64,000 bases of DNA, taken from Methylobacterium sp. Leaf465. Its GTDB lineage: Bacteria; Pseudomonadota; Alphaproteobacteria; Rhizobiales; Beijerinckiaceae. Under the pieces are notes generated by a model. That model worked only from the letters and a program-made list of their open reading frames with translations. It was not told the origin of the DNA and made no database searches. How positions within the stretch are numbered: position 1 is the stretch's first letter; every line of letters begins with the position of its first letter. Below, piece after piece: positions 33,332 to 42,280 of the stretch. The position numbers were made by a program, and so were the translations under genes. The DNA lies in contig NZ_LMRA01000047.1 of the NCBI RefSeq assembly GCF_001424705.1, forward strand, positions 114,448-178,447. The letters run 5' to 3'.

Positions 33332-34384
33332 ATGAAACTGCCACGCCGCTTCTTCCAGCCGCTCGCCACCGGCGCACCGGCCCCCTTCCGCGAGCTTCCC
33401 GTCAAGCTGGAGCGGATGATCCACTTCGTGCCGCCCCACAACGAGAAGGTCCGGGCCCGCGTGCCGGAGCTCGCCGCCACCGTCGACGTGGTGCTGGGCA
33501 ACCTCGAGGACGCTGTGCCGATCGACCAGAAGGAGGCGGCCCGCAAGGGCTTCGTGGCCATGGCCCGGGCCACCGACTTCGCCGCCTCCGGCACCGGCCT
33601 CTGGACCCGCATCAATGCCCTGAACTCGCCCTGGATTCTCGACGACCTGTTCGAGATCGTCGCCGAAGTCGGCGACAAGCTCGACGTCGTGATGGTGCCC
33701 AAGGTCGAGGGGCCGTGGGACATCCACTACATCGACCAGTTGCTGGCCCAGCTCGAGGCCCGGCACGGCGTGACCAAGCCGATCCTCGTCCACGCCATCC
33801 TCGAGACCGCCGAGGGGGTCGCCAACGTCGATGCCATCGCCGCCGCCTCGCCCCGCATGCACGGCATGAGCCTCGGACCCGCCGACCTCGCGGCCTCCCG
33901 CGGCATGAAGACCACCCGCGTCGGCGGCGGCCATCCGGATTACCGGGTCATCGCCGACCCGACGAGCGACGGCGCCGCCCGGGCCTCCGCCCAGCAGGAC
34001 CTCTGGCACTACACCATCGCCAAGATGGTCGATGCCTGCATGGCCAACGGTCTCAAGGCCTTCTACGGCCCCTTCGGCGACTTCTCCGACGGCGAGGCCT
34101 GCGAGGCCCAGTTCCGCAACGCCTTCCTGATGGGGTGCGCCGGGGCCTGGACCCTGCACCCGAATCAGGTCGCCATCGCCAAGCGGGTCTTCGCCCCCGA
34201 TCCGGCGGAGGTCGCCTTCGCGGTGCGGATCGTCGAGGCGATGCCCGACGGCACCGGCGCGGTGATGCTCGACGGCAAGATGCAGGACGACGCCACCTGG
34301 AAGCAGGCCAAGGTCATCGTCGATCTCGCCAAGCTCGTGGCCGAGAAGGATCCGGAACTCGCCAAGACCTACGGTCTCGCCTGA
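33332..34384 (+). CDS. CoA-ester lyase of the HpcH/HpaI-malyl-CoA lyase superfamily
   Basis: This 350-residue TIM-barrel protein shows family landmarks LGNLEDAVPIDQKEAARKGF (metal-binding Glu-Asp region), TRINALNSPW, IPKVEG-type MVPKVEGPWDIHYI, ILETAEGVANVDAIAAASPRMHGMSLGPADLAASRG and GPFGDFSDGEACEAQFRNA, then TLHPNQVAIA. It is related to malyl-CoA lyase of the serine and ethylmalonyl-CoA pathways. The N-terminal MKLPRRFF and ERMIHFVPPHNEKVRARVPE belong to a separate 350-residue branch. The substrate (malyl-CoA, methylmalyl-CoA or citramalyl-CoA) is therefore open. A hairpin follows at 34405. Confidence 0.85.
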   Translation: MKLPRRFFQPLATGAPAPFRELPVKLERMIHFVPPHNEKVRARVPELAATVDVVLGNLEDAVPIDQKEAARKGFVAMARATDFAASGTGLWTRINALNSPWILDDLFEIVAEVGDKLDVVMVPKVEGPWDIHYIDQLLAQLEARHGVTKPILVHAILETAEGVANVDAIAAASPRMHGMSLGPADLAASRGMKTTRVGGGHPDYRVIADPTSDGAARASAQQDLWHYTIAKMVDACMANGLKAFYGPFGDFSDGEACEAQFRNAFLMGCAGAWTLHPNQVAIAKRVFAPDPAEVAFAVRIVEAMPDGTGAVMLDGKMQDDATWKQAKVIVDLAKLVAEKDPELAKTYGLA

Positions 34385-34404
34385 GGGTTTTTCCCCTCCC
34401 CTTC

Positions 34405-34430
34405 GTCATCGGCGGAGCACCGCCGATGAC
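34405..34430. terminator. perfect hairpin between the CoA-ester lyase and hspQ
   Basis: GTCATCGGCGG (34405-34415) pairs perfectly with CCGCCGATGAC (34420-34430) around a 4-base loop. It lies 20 bases after the lyase stop and 31 bases before hspQ. The run GGTTTTTCCCC lies before and not after the stem, so it may act as a leftward terminator or as a leader structure for hspQ. Confidence 0.55.
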
Positions 34431-34461
34431 AAGTGGCCCGGAGCCGCTTATTTTCTATCGC

Positions 34462-34818
34462 ATGACCGATACGATCACTGCCGATTCCGTGATGAGAACC
34501 GCCAAGTTCGGCCTCGGTGCCGTCGTGCGCCACCGCATCTATCCCTTCCGCGGCATCGTCTTCGACATCGACCCGGTGTTCGACAACACCGAGGAATGGT
34601 GGCTGGCGATTCCCGAGGAGGTCCGGCCACGCAAGGACCAGCCGTTCTACCACCTGCTCGCCGAGAATGCGGAGAGCGAATACGTCGCCTACGTGTCCGA
34701 GCAGAACCTCGTGACCGACACCTCCGGGGAGGCCCTCCGGCATACCGGCATCGCCGAGGTGTTCGAGCGCGACGCCGACGGCAGCTACCGGATGCGCGGG
34801 GCAGCCCACGCCAACTGA
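34462..34818 (+). CDS. hspQ: heat shock protein HspQ
   Basis: This 118-residue protein has the HspQ/YccV hemimethylated-DNA-binding fold: AKFGLGAVVRHRIYPFRGIVFDIDPVFDNTEEWWLAIPEE, then FYHLLAENAESEYVAYVSEQNLV. In other bacteria HspQ is a heat-induced specificity factor for Lon protease. Starts at 34462, 34492 or 34426 are possible. The start at 34462 is chosen for length, and no good ribosome site is visible at any of them. A perfect hairpin lies just upstream. Confidence 0.9.
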   Translation: MTDTITADSVMRTAKFGLGAVVRHRIYPFRGIVFDIDPVFDNTEEWWLAIPEEVRPRKDQPFYHLLAENAESEYVAYVSEQNLVTDTSGEALRHTGIAEVFERDADGSYRMRGAAHAN

Positions 34819-34859
34819 GACCCCGCCGGCGCGGTCGGCGCCGGGAGACAGGCCCGTGA

Positions 34860-34900
34860 AACGCAACGAGGCCGGGCATCGCGCCCGGCCTCGTTGCGTT
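34860..34900. terminator. bidirectional terminator, 18-bp perfect stem
   Basis: AACGCAACGAGGCCGGGC (34860-34877) pairs completely with GCCCGGCCTCGTTGCGTT (34883-34900) around a 5-base loop. It sits between convergent hspQ and the IalB-like gene. There is no long U-run, but stem strength and position make it a terminator. Confidence 0.85.
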
Positions 34901-34942
34901 CAGGAAGGCCGGCCGCGCGAGCGGCCGGCGGAGTCGCGATCC

Positions 34943-35737
34943 TCAGGGCTTCGGCGCGGCGGCCGGCGCACCGGCGGCCGGTGCAGCGCCGGCGGCGTTC
35001 TGCTGCTCGAGCTTCTTGCGCATGTCCTCGCTGCGCTTCTCGAGTTCCGCCTGCAGCTTCTTCTGCTGCTCCTCCAGCACCTTCGGATCGATGGCCGGGC
35101 CGTCGAAGGCCTTGCCGAAGCCGGTGATCGGCACCGCGAAGGTGACCTCGCGCTGGGTCTGGTTCTGGACGCTGACGTTGAGGGTGGTGCCCTTCTTCAT
35201 CGCGGCGACGAGCTCGGGGCCGACATTGCCGGCCTCGGCGAAGCAGCCGTTGGGGAAGCACACGGCGAACTTGCCGGCGGTACCCTGCTGGCCGTCGATG
35301 GTGAAGCGGATGCCCGGCTGCAGCAGCAGGCCGAGGGGCAGCAGGTAGCGGATCACCCGCACTTCCTGCTTCTGGGCGGCGTTCTTCATCTCGTAGACGG
35401 CGACCGCGAGCACGGGCTGGCCCTGGTCGGAGACGAAGTCGCGGGTGGTGTAGCAGACGTCGGTGCCGCTGGCCTGGTCCTTGCCGCAGACCTTGGTCCA
35501 TTCCGTCTGGGCCGGATCGGATTTCACGTTGACGATCTGCGGGCCCGTCTGGGCCGCCCCGGTGGGAGCGGCGGCCGGGGGCGCCGTCGGCGCGGGGGCG
35601 GTCGGGGCCGGCGCGGCCTTGCCCTTGGCTCCCTGCGCGAGAGCCGGTCCGGCAACCCCCGCCATTCCGGTAAGGCCCGCCAGGGCGAGGAACGCGGCGA
35701 CGCGCAGCGGGCGCGCGGGACGGTTGGCGAAGAACAT
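34943..35737 (-). CDS. invasion-associated locus B (IalB) family protein
   Basis: This 264-residue exported protein has a signal peptide (VAAFLALAGLTGMAGVAGPALAQG), a Pro/Ala linker and then the IalB domain. The domain contains WTKVCGKDQASGTDVCYTTRDF, LAVAVYEM, IRYLLPLGLLLQPGIRFTIDG and FAVCFPNGCFAEAGN; the four cysteines in CGK, VCY, VCF and GCF are the family pattern. A charged helix (EEQQKKLQAELEKRSEDMRKKLEQQ) and an Ala-rich tail end the protein. The function of IalB proteins outside Bartonella is unclear; a periplasmic or envelope role is likely. The start MFFANRP is at 35737. Confidence 0.88.
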   Translation of the reverse strand: MFFANRPARPLRVAAFLALAGLTGMAGVAGPALAQGAKGKAAPAPTAPAPTAPPAAAPTGAAQTGPQIVNVKSDPAQTEWTKVCGKDQASGTDVCYTTRDFVSDQGQPVLAVAVYEMKNAAQKQEVRVIRYLLPLGLLLQPGIRFTIDGQQGTAGKFAVCFPNGCFAEAGNVGPELVAAMKKGTTLNVSVQNQTQREVTFAVPITGFGKAFDGPAIDPKVLEEQQKKLQAELEKRSEDMRKKLEQQNAAGAAPAAGAPAAAPKP

Positions 35738-36166
35738 CAGCTCTGACCCCTTAAGATACGGCGTAACGGATTCGGCTCGCGGGATGCGCCTCGAAGCTGG
35801 GGCGCGGATTCGCATCGAACGGTTCGGACTTCAAGGGCGCTTCGGGCGTTCGGACGTCCGTTCGGCCCCTGCCCGGCGCATACATCGCACCAGGCCCGCC
35901 GGACGGGCACCCTTCGACCGAGATCGCTTCGAAGCCGACATCCCCCTGGGCCGAGATCATGACTGGACCGGGATCGCAGCGGTGCAGCGGATGAGAGCCT
36001 CCGCCACCGCGCGGCAACCCGCGGACCGCGCCCTCGACGGCGCAGTCCCGTCCCGACGACAGGGCGGCCTGCTTTCCCCCCGAATGCGGCGAAGACATGA
36101 CACCACGGCCGTGGCCGGGGGGCTGCGGCGGCTCCGGGGTTAAGGCGAACTTAACCCTAAACCTTC
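35738..36166. other. intergenic region between divergent genes
   Basis: This 429-base gap should hold promoters for the IalB-like gene (left) and the ANL-like gene (right). Near 35815-35865 several GTTCGGA words surround the palindrome CGGACGTCCG. Close to the right gene TTAAGGCGAACTTAACC (from about 36140) has TTAA half-sites. No gene is recognised. Confidence 0.4.
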
Positions 36167-37597
36167 ATGAACGAAGGGTCGCGGGAGTCAGCGTACGTGC
36201 CGGCGCAGCAAGCAGCCCAGTTTCAAGCCTCCCATCTCCTGGACTCGGTCCGGGCGGGAATCCCCCTGTCCCAGGCCAGCCGCCGCATGGCCGGCGGGTC
36301 CGCACCCGGGCCCGGCCGTCCGGCCCTGGTGGGGTCCGGGGCCACGTCGGGGAGCCCTGCGGGCGCGGGGCCCGACAGCGCGCGGGTTCCGCCCCGGGCG
36401 CAGCGTCTCTGTACCCTTCTGGCGGGGACGGCCCATGCCCATCCCCATCGCGTCGCCTTCGTCGATCCGCCGCATAAGCCCCTCTGGAGCGGGCGGCCCG
36501 CCATCACCTGGACCTACGGGGCGGCGGCCGAGATCGTGGCCCGCCTCGCCAACGGCCTGCGCAGCTGGCGCCTGGCCCCCGGCAGCCGCATCGGCCTCGC
36601 CCTCCCGGGCAGCTCCGAGAGCTTCCTCGCCTACCTGGCCGTGGAGGCCGCCGGCCACATCCCCTGCCTGCTGCCGCTGAGCCTCGACGAGGAGGGCCTC
36701 CTCGCCGCCGTGCAGCAGGCCGCGCTCCCGGCGGTCATCACCCAGACCCGGTTCGGCCCCCTCGCCCTGGCCGAGCGCCTGTGCCGGGTCGCGGTCCGGT
36801 ATTTCGGGCTGCGCTACCTCGCCGCCTTCGGCCCGGACGTTCCGGACGGCGTGATCAGCCTCGACGCCATGGCCCTCGACCAGGCGGGCGGCCCCTTCGC
36901 CCCCGGGCCCGGCGGCCTCATCAGCTTCACCGCGGGCGATCCCGCGCATCCGGTCCACCGCAGCGGCGACGCCCTGCTGGCGGCCATCGCCGTGTACCTC
37001 GTCACCGCCCGGGTCCAGCCCGGGGACCGCATCCTCAGCCTGGTGCCGCAGAGCGACCTGCGCGGCCTCGTGACCGGCCTCGGGGCGGCCCTCGTGGCGG
37101 GCGCCGGCCTCGAGACGCTGCCGGTGTTCGAGGCCCGCAGCTTCGCCGACGCCCTCGACCGGCCGCTGCCGACCCGCCTCGTCGTGCCGGCGGCGCTGGA
37201 GCGAAACCTCGCCGCCAGCCGCCTGCCGCGGACGCTGGAGGCCATCGTCCTCGCGCATCGCGCCCCGGGGCGCCTCGGTCCGCGCACCCTCGCCTCCGAG
37301 GCCCATCGCCCGATCATCGACGTGGTCGCCTTCGACGAGACCGCCCTCCTGGCCGGTGCCCGGGAGGCCAACGACGTCGCCCTGGCGCTGACCCATCCCG
37401 AGCGCGCCCACCTGTTCTCGACCCTCATGGCCCTGCGGCGGGACCCGGACGGGCGCCTCGCCTTCCGGGGCCGGGCCTGCCACGCCGAGCCGCTGCAGCG
37501 CGATATCGCGATCCCCGAGACGGTCGATGCCTGGGCGCCCTCGCCCTTCGCCGCGGGCATCGAGGACGACCGCACCCTCGCCATCCGGCGGGCCTGA
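36167..37597 (+). CDS. degenerate adenylate-forming (AMP-binding-like) protein
   Basis: This 476-residue protein has a disordered Gly/Pro/Ala-rich first 75 residues, then a fold resembling the N-terminal half of acyl-CoA/AMP synthetases. Visible landmarks are ITWTYGAAAEIVARLANGLRSWRLAPGSRIGLALPGSSESFLAYLAVEAAGHIPCLLP, and later VQPGDRILSLVPQSDLRGLVTGLGAALVAGAGL. The phosphate loop, normally SGTTGxPK, reads SFTAGDPAHPVHRSG and lacks the TTG and Lys. The C-terminal catalytic Lys domain is also missing. It is probably not an active synthetase; a binding or regulatory role is possible. The ATG at 36167 follows AACCTTC without a clear ribosome site. Confidence 0.65.
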   Translation: MNEGSRESAYVPAQQAAQFQASHLLDSVRAGIPLSQASRRMAGGSAPGPGRPALVGSGATSGSPAGAGPDSARVPPRAQRLCTLLAGTAHAHPHRVAFVDPPHKPLWSGRPAITWTYGAAAEIVARLANGLRSWRLAPGSRIGLALPGSSESFLAYLAVEAAGHIPCLLPLSLDEEGLLAAVQQAALPAVITQTRFGPLALAERLCRVAVRYFGLRYLAAFGPDVPDGVISLDAMALDQAGGPFAPGPGGLISFTAGDPAHPVHRSGDALLAAIAVYLVTARVQPGDRILSLVPQSDLRGLVTGLGAALVAGAGLETLPVFEARSFADALDRPLPTRLVVPAALERNLAASRLPRTLEAIVLAHRAPGRLGPRTLASEAHRPIIDVVAFDETALLAGAREANDVALALTHPERAHLFSTLMALRRDPDGRLAFRGRACHAEPLQRDIAIPETVDAWAPSPFAAGIEDDRTLAIRRA

Positions 37598-37897
37598 ACC
37601 GCCCGCCGTCCGGGCTGCCGGCCGGGGGACCGCGGCGCCCTCCGGCGATCGGCCGCGGCGCCCGCCGCCGATCCGCGATTGCGGTGCCGAAAGCCGGTTT
37701 GCCGATTCGCCGGAACGGGTTGGGCGAAGGCCGCGCGCTCCGTCGCCACCGAATGATGCGCCGCATCGAATCGGTTCATCCGCCGCTCAGGGATCGGGCG
37801 GCACGGTCACGTCCGAAACGTGGCCGGCGAACCAACCGCCCCCATGTGTGTTGTCACACGGGTCTCTTTCCAAGGGACGAAGGATGGGCTAGCACTG
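37598..37897. other. intergenic region before the receiver-like gene
   Basis: This 300-base gap is GC-rich with many CGGC/GCCG inverted words but no convincing single hairpin. The last 100 bases hold TGTGTTGTCACACGGG (near 37846), with a TGTG/CACA dyad that could be an operator for the receiver-like gene. Nothing else is recognised. Confidence 0.35.
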
Positions 37898-38248
37898 ATG
37901 CTCATGGGTGCGCTGCAACAAGTTCTCGTGGTCGACGACGGCCACCGTGCGATCGATCATTCGCTCGCCGCCGAGCTCGCGGAGCTCGGCTACGCCAGCG
38001 TCACCGCCTCCCTCGAGGCGGCGCATGACGTGCTCGCGGTCATCGCGCGCCCGGCCGCCATCCTGCTCCAGGCCTCGTCCCGGCGCGATCCGGCCTATGC
38101 CCAGCTCTCCGAGCGCCTGCGCGAGCAGATGCGCCAGGCCGGCATCCCGGTGATCGTCGTCGACGAGACGATGGGCCGCCGGTCCGGCACCTGCATCGAC
38201 CTGCAGAGCCAGATCGGCCCCTATGTGCTGAACCAGCCGGACCTCTGA
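37898..38248 (+). CDS. degenerate response-regulator receiver-like protein
   Basis: This 116-residue single-domain protein has the receiver opening QVLVVDDGHRAIDHSLAAELAELGYASVTASLEAAHDVLAVI, with the acidic pair kept. At the phosphorylation strand it reads RPAAILLQASSRRDP, with Gln in place of the Asp. The Lys of the fifth strand is also absent (IPVIVVDET). It probably keeps the fold but cannot be phosphorylated in the normal way. It ends GTCIDLQSQIGPYVLNQPDL. It is convergent with mfd across a strong terminator. Start ATG at 37898; MGALQQ two codons later is also possible. Confidence 0.6.
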   Translation: MLMGALQQVLVVDDGHRAIDHSLAAELAELGYASVTASLEAAHDVLAVIARPAAILLQASSRRDPAYAQLSERLREQMRQAGIPVIVVDETMGRRSGTCIDLQSQIGPYVLNQPDL

Positions 38249-38289
38249 GAGACTGGTCGAAGAGACCGTCCCAACCTCTTCTGTTCCAT

Positions 38290-38324
38290 GCGAAAAGGGC
38301 GTGCCGGCGGCGCGCCCTTTTCGC
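38290..38324. terminator. bidirectional terminator between receiver-like gene and mfd
   Basis: GCGAAAAGGGCG (38290-38301) pairs with CGCCCTTTTCGC (38313-38324) around an 11-base loop. The A and T runs sit in the stem base, usable on either strand. It is nine bases from the mfd stop. Confidence 0.85.
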
Positions 38325-38332
38325 ATTCCGGC

Positions 38333-41300
38333 TCAGGCCGCCTTCTTGCGGCGGGCGATGGTCGACAGGCTGCGCAGGATCGTGGTCGTCACCTTGAGGC
38401 GCTCCGGGATCGTGTCGAGCTCCCGGATGAAGACGATGCTCATGTCCGGCCGCACCTTGGCGAAGGAGGCCTGCTCGGCGACGTAGGCCACGAGCCCCTG
38501 CGGGTTGGCGAAGGCCTTGTCGCGGAAGTGGACGACGACGCCCTTCGGGCCGGCCTCGACCTTCTCCACGTTGGTGTCGCGGCACAGGATCTTGATGGTG
38601 ACGATCTTGAGGAGCTGCTCCACCTCCGGCGGCAGGGGTCCGAAGCGGTCGATCAGCTCGGCGCCGAAGCTCTCCATCTCGGCGTCGTTCTCCAGGGTCG
38701 AGAGCCGGCGGTAGAGCCCGAGGCGGACGGTGAGGTCCTCCACGTAGTCCTCCGGGATCGTGACCGGCGCGCCGAGCGCGATGGTGGGCGACCAGGCCTC
38801 CTCCACCGGCTCGTCGATGCCGGCCTTGAGCGCGGTGACGGCGTCCTCCAGCATCTGCTGGTAGAGCTCGTAGCCCACCTCCTTGATGTGGCCCGACTGG
38901 GCGTCGCCGAGGAGGTTGCCGGCGCCGCGGATGTCGAGGTCGTGGCTCGCGAGCTGGAAGCCCGCGCCCAGGGTGTCGAGGGTCTGGAGCACCTTCAGGC
39001 GCTTCTCCGCCTGGACCGTGAGGGTGCGGTTGGCCGGGGTGGTGAACAGCGCGTAGGCCCGGGCCTTGGCGCGTCCGACGCGGCCGCGCAGCTGGTAGAG
39101 CTGGGCGAGGCCGAACATGTCGGCCCGGTGCACGATCAGGGTGTTGGCGGTGGGGATGTCGAGGCCGGATTCGACGATGGTGGTCGACAGCAGCACGTCG
39201 AACTTGCCCTCGTAGAAGGCCGTCATCACGTCCTCGAGCTGGCCCGCCGCCATCTGGCCGTGGGCCACCGCCACCGTGGTCTCGGGCATCTCCTGGTCGA
39301 GGAAGCGCTTGACCTCGGCCAGATCCTCGATGCGCGGCACCACGTAGAACGACTGGCCGCCGCGGTAGCGCTCGCGCAGCAGGGCCTCGCGGATCAGGAG
39401 CGGATCGAACGGGGTCACGAAGGTGCGCACCGCCAGACGGTCCACCGGCGGCGTCGCGATGATCGAGAGCTCGCGCACCCCCGTCATGGCGAGCTGCAGG
39501 GTGCGGGGGATGGGCGTCGCCGACAGGGTGAGCACGTGCACGTCGGCCTGGAGCGCCTTGAGGCGCTCCTTGTGGGCCACGCCGAAATGCTGCTCCTCGT
39601 CGACGATGATGAGGCCGAGATCCTTGAAGGCCACGGTCTTGGCCAGCAGCGCGTGGGTGCCGACGACGATGTCGACGGTGCCGGCGGCGAGCCCGTCGCG
39701 CACCCGCTTCATCTCCGTGTTGGAGACGAAGCGCGACATCTGGGCGACCTCCACGGGCAGGCCCTTGAAGCGCTCGCTGAACGTCCGGTAGTGCTGGCGC
39801 GCCAGCAGCGTGGTGGGCACCACCACCGCCACCTGCTTGCCCCCCATGGCCCCCGCGAAGGCGGCGCGGAGCGCCACCTCGGTCTTGCCGAAGCCGACGT
39901 CGCCGCAGACGAGGCGGTCCATCGGCCGGCCCGCATTGAGGTCGGTGAGCACCGCGTCGATGGCGTTGGCCTGGTCCTCGGTCTCGTCGAAGGCGAAGCG
40001 GGCGGCGAACTCGTCGGTGAGCCCCTCCGGCGCGTGCAGGCGCGGGGCCTGCCGCACGAAGCGCTCGGCCGCGACCCGGATGAGCTGGCCGGCCATCTCC
40101 AGGATGCGCTTCTTCATCTTGGCCTTGCGGGCCTGCCAGGCGCCGCCGCCGAGACGGTCGAGGGCGATCTCGGCATCCTCCGAGCCGTAGCGCGTCAGGA
40201 GCTCGATGTTCTCCACCGGCAGCAGCAGCAGGCCGCCGGCATACTGGATCTCCAGGCAATCGTGCGGCGCCCCCGCGGCCGTCACGGTCTTGAGGCCGAC
40301 GAAGCGGCCGATGCCGTGGTCGGCATGGACCACGAGGTCGCCGGGCTGGAGGGCCTGCACCTCCAGGATGATGTCCTGCGGGCGCTTGGCCTTGCGCTTC
40401 TGGCGCACCAGCCGGTCGCCGAGGATGTCGCCCTCCGAGATCACCGCGAGGCGGTCGACGACGAAGCCGGAGTCCAGGCCCCAGACCGCGACGGCGACGT
40501 CGGTGCCGCGCTTCAGGGCGTTCACCGCCGCGAGGGTGTTGATGGCCACGGGCTTCTTCAGGCCGTGGTCGGCCAGCACCGAGCAGAGCCGGTCGCGCGA
40601 GCCGTCGGACCAGGAGCCCAGGATGACGTGATGCCCGGACCCTTGCAGGTCCTTCACGTGGGCGACGGCCGCGTCGAACACGCTGGCGGCCTCCTCGGCG
40701 CGCTCGGCCGCGAAGGTGCGGCCCTGGCGGCCCTCGCAGTCGATGGTCGCCCGGTCCGGGCTCTCCGGCATCGAGAAGGGCGAGAGCCGGGCGATCGCCG
40801 CCGCCGCGACCCGGTCGCGCCACTCGTTGGGGGTGAGGTAGAGGGCGGAGGGCTTCAGGGGCTTGTAGGGCGCGACCCCGGGGGACGGCGCCTTCATCGC
40901 CTCGGCGCGGGCGTCGTAATAGTCGCGGATCAGGGTGAGGCGCTCGTGCGCCGCCTCGTCCACCTGGGCGTCGAACACCATCGGCACGCCGGCCACGTAG
41001 TCGAACAGCGTGTCGAGGTGGTCGTAGAACAGCGGCATCCAGTGCTCGAGGCCGGCATAGCGCCGGCCCTCGCTGATGGTCTCGTAGAGCCGGTCGTCGC
41101 GGGTGGCGGCCCCGAAATTCGAGAGGTAGCCCTGGCGGAAGCGCCGGATCGTCTCGGTGGTGAGCTGCACCTCGCTCATCGGCACGAGGTCGAGGGAGCG
41201 CAGCTGCCCGACGGTGCGCTGGGTCTCGGGGTCGAAGGCGCGGATCGATTCCAGGGTGTCGCCGAAGAAGTCGAGGCGGATCGGGTTGGGCAGACCCGGC

Positions 41301-41926
41301 GGCGACAGGTCGAGGATGCCGCCGCGCACCGCGTACTCGCCGGTGTCCCGCACGGTGCCCGTGCGCAGGAACCCGTTGGCCTCGACCCAGGCCGTCACCG
41401 TGTCCATCGGCACCACGTTGCCGATGGCGGCCGAGAACGTCTCGACCGCGATCTTCTCTCGGGGCGGCACCCGCTGAATCAAAGCGTTGACGGTGGTGCA
41501 GAGGATGCGGGGCTGTTCCTCCGAGGAGCGCGAGCGGGCGAGGCGCGACAGGGCCGTCATGCGCTGGGCCGCGATGGCGCCGTTGGGCGAGACCCGGTCG
41601 TAGGGCTGGCAGTCCCAGGCCGGCACGCTCAGCACCTCGATCTCGGGGGCGACGAACTTCAGGGCGCTGACGAAGGCGGCCGAGCGCCCCGAATCGCGGG
41701 CGACATGCACCAGCACCGCCGGCCCCTCGACGTCGCGGCTGAGGGCCCGGGCGAGATCCGCCACGACCACCGCGTCGAACCCCTCCGGCACGTTGGCGAG
41801 CGTCGGGCTGTCGCCGCGCTTCAGCGCCTCCAGGGCGCGGGCCAGCGCCCCGGATTTCGGCAGGGCGAAGCGCGCCGTCTGGGGTCTTGCCGCGGGCGCG
41901 GGGGCTTTGGGTTGAGGTTTTGCCAT
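38333..41926 (-). CDS. mfd: transcription-repair coupling factor Mfd
   Basis: This 1197-residue ATP-driven translocase removes stalled RNA polymerase and recruits UvrA. Domains in order are: the UvrB-homology region (YDRVSPNGAIAAQRM.. to GGILDLSPPG), RNA-polymerase-interaction domain (QPGDLVVHADHGIGRFVGL near residue 530), helicase motif I GDVGFGKTEVALRAAF near residue 670, motif II VDEEQHFGV, motif III LSATPIPRTL, motif VI QLRGRVGRAKA, and the C-terminal TRCF domain (VRLGLYRRLS..). Length fits the family. The start MAKPQPKAPAP at 41926 is used. The next 350 bases upstream hold no gene. Confidence 0.97.
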   Translation of the reverse strand: MAKPQPKAPAPAARPQTARFALPKSGALARALEALKRGDSPTLANVPEGFDAVVVADLARALSRDVEGPAVLVHVARDSGRSAAFVSALKFVAPEIEVLSVPAWDCQPYDRVSPNGAIAAQRMTALSRLARSRSSEEQPRILCTTVNALIQRVPPREKIAVETFSAAIGNVVPMDTVTAWVEANGFLRTGTVRDTGEYAVRGGILDLSPPGLPNPIRLDFFGDTLESIRAFDPETQRTVGQLRSLDLVPMSEVQLTTETIRRFRQGYLSNFGAATRDDRLYETISEGRRYAGLEHWMPLFYDHLDTLFDYVAGVPMVFDAQVDEAAHERLTLIRDYYDARAEAMKAPSPGVAPYKPLKPSALYLTPNEWRDRVAAAAIARLSPFSMPESPDRATIDCEGRQGRTFAAERAEEAASVFDAAVAHVKDLQGSGHHVILGSWSDGSRDRLCSVLADHGLKKPVAINTLAAVNALKRGTDVAVAVWGLDSGFVVDRLAVISEGDILGDRLVRQKRKAKRPQDIILEVQALQPGDLVVHADHGIGRFVGLKTVTAAGAPHDCLEIQYAGGLLLLPVENIELLTRYGSEDAEIALDRLGGGAWQARKAKMKKRILEMAGQLIRVAAERFVRQAPRLHAPEGLTDEFAARFAFDETEDQANAIDAVLTDLNAGRPMDRLVCGDVGFGKTEVALRAAFAGAMGGKQVAVVVPTTLLARQHYRTFSERFKGLPVEVAQMSRFVSNTEMKRVRDGLAAGTVDIVVGTHALLAKTVAFKDLGLIIVDEEQHFGVAHKERLKALQADVHVLTLSATPIPRTLQLAMTGVRELSIIATPPVDRLAVRTFVTPFDPLLIREALLRERYRGGQSFYVVPRIEDLAEVKRFLDQEMPETTVAVAHGQMAAGQLEDVMTAFYEGKFDVLLSTTIVESGLDIPTANTLIVHRADMFGLAQLYQLRGRVGRAKARAYALFTTPANRTLTVQAEKRLKVLQTLDTLGAGFQLASHDLDIRGAGNLLGDAQSGHIKEVGYELYQQMLEDAVTALKAGIDEPVEEAWSPTIALGAPVTIPEDYVEDLTVRLGLYRRLSTLENDAEMESFGAELIDRFGPLPPEVEQLLKIVTIKILCRDTNVEKVEAGPKGVVVHFRDKAFANPQGLVAYVAEQASFAKVRPDMSIVFIRELDTIPERLKVTTTILRSLSTIARRKKAA

Positions 41927-42280
41927 CGGGTCGGGGTTCTGAACTCGTGCTGGGCCGGGCGGAAGCGCCTGTTCTTCCGTCCGCCATCCTGTCTCGGAAG
42001 GACCGCCTCGGCGGCCTCGAAAGGACGTTTCGTTCCCCCCCGGGGGCGGACCGGCGGGACGGACGCGCAAGGGGACGGGACCGTATGTATCCCTGAGCCC
42101 GGTCCTTACCAGACCCGCCCCCCGCCGTAACCGGCGTTAACCTACCCCGCCGCGTTGATCCAGCGCAGCGGCCCGCGGACCTCGACCGGCGGCGGGTTCC
42201 CCCTCCCCATGCGGCTTCACCCCCGCGCGCGGTTCCGCGCCGGAGGCATGGCCCAGATGTCGACGCGCGGACGGGGACGC
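41927..42280. other. upstream region of mfd, gene-free
   Basis: This 354-base gap lies between mfd and the 3' end of RNA copy B, both on the minus strand. It must include the mfd promoter; TTAACGCCGGTTACGG (about 42123-42138, read on the minus strand) is the least GC-rich part. No protein gene is recognised. Confidence 0.4.

Noticed and set aside
38288..42130. An open frame of 1280 codons antisense to mfd
   Set aside because: Composition is Gly/Val/Glu/His/Arg-rich without fold motifs, while the opposite strand encodes an intact Mfd.
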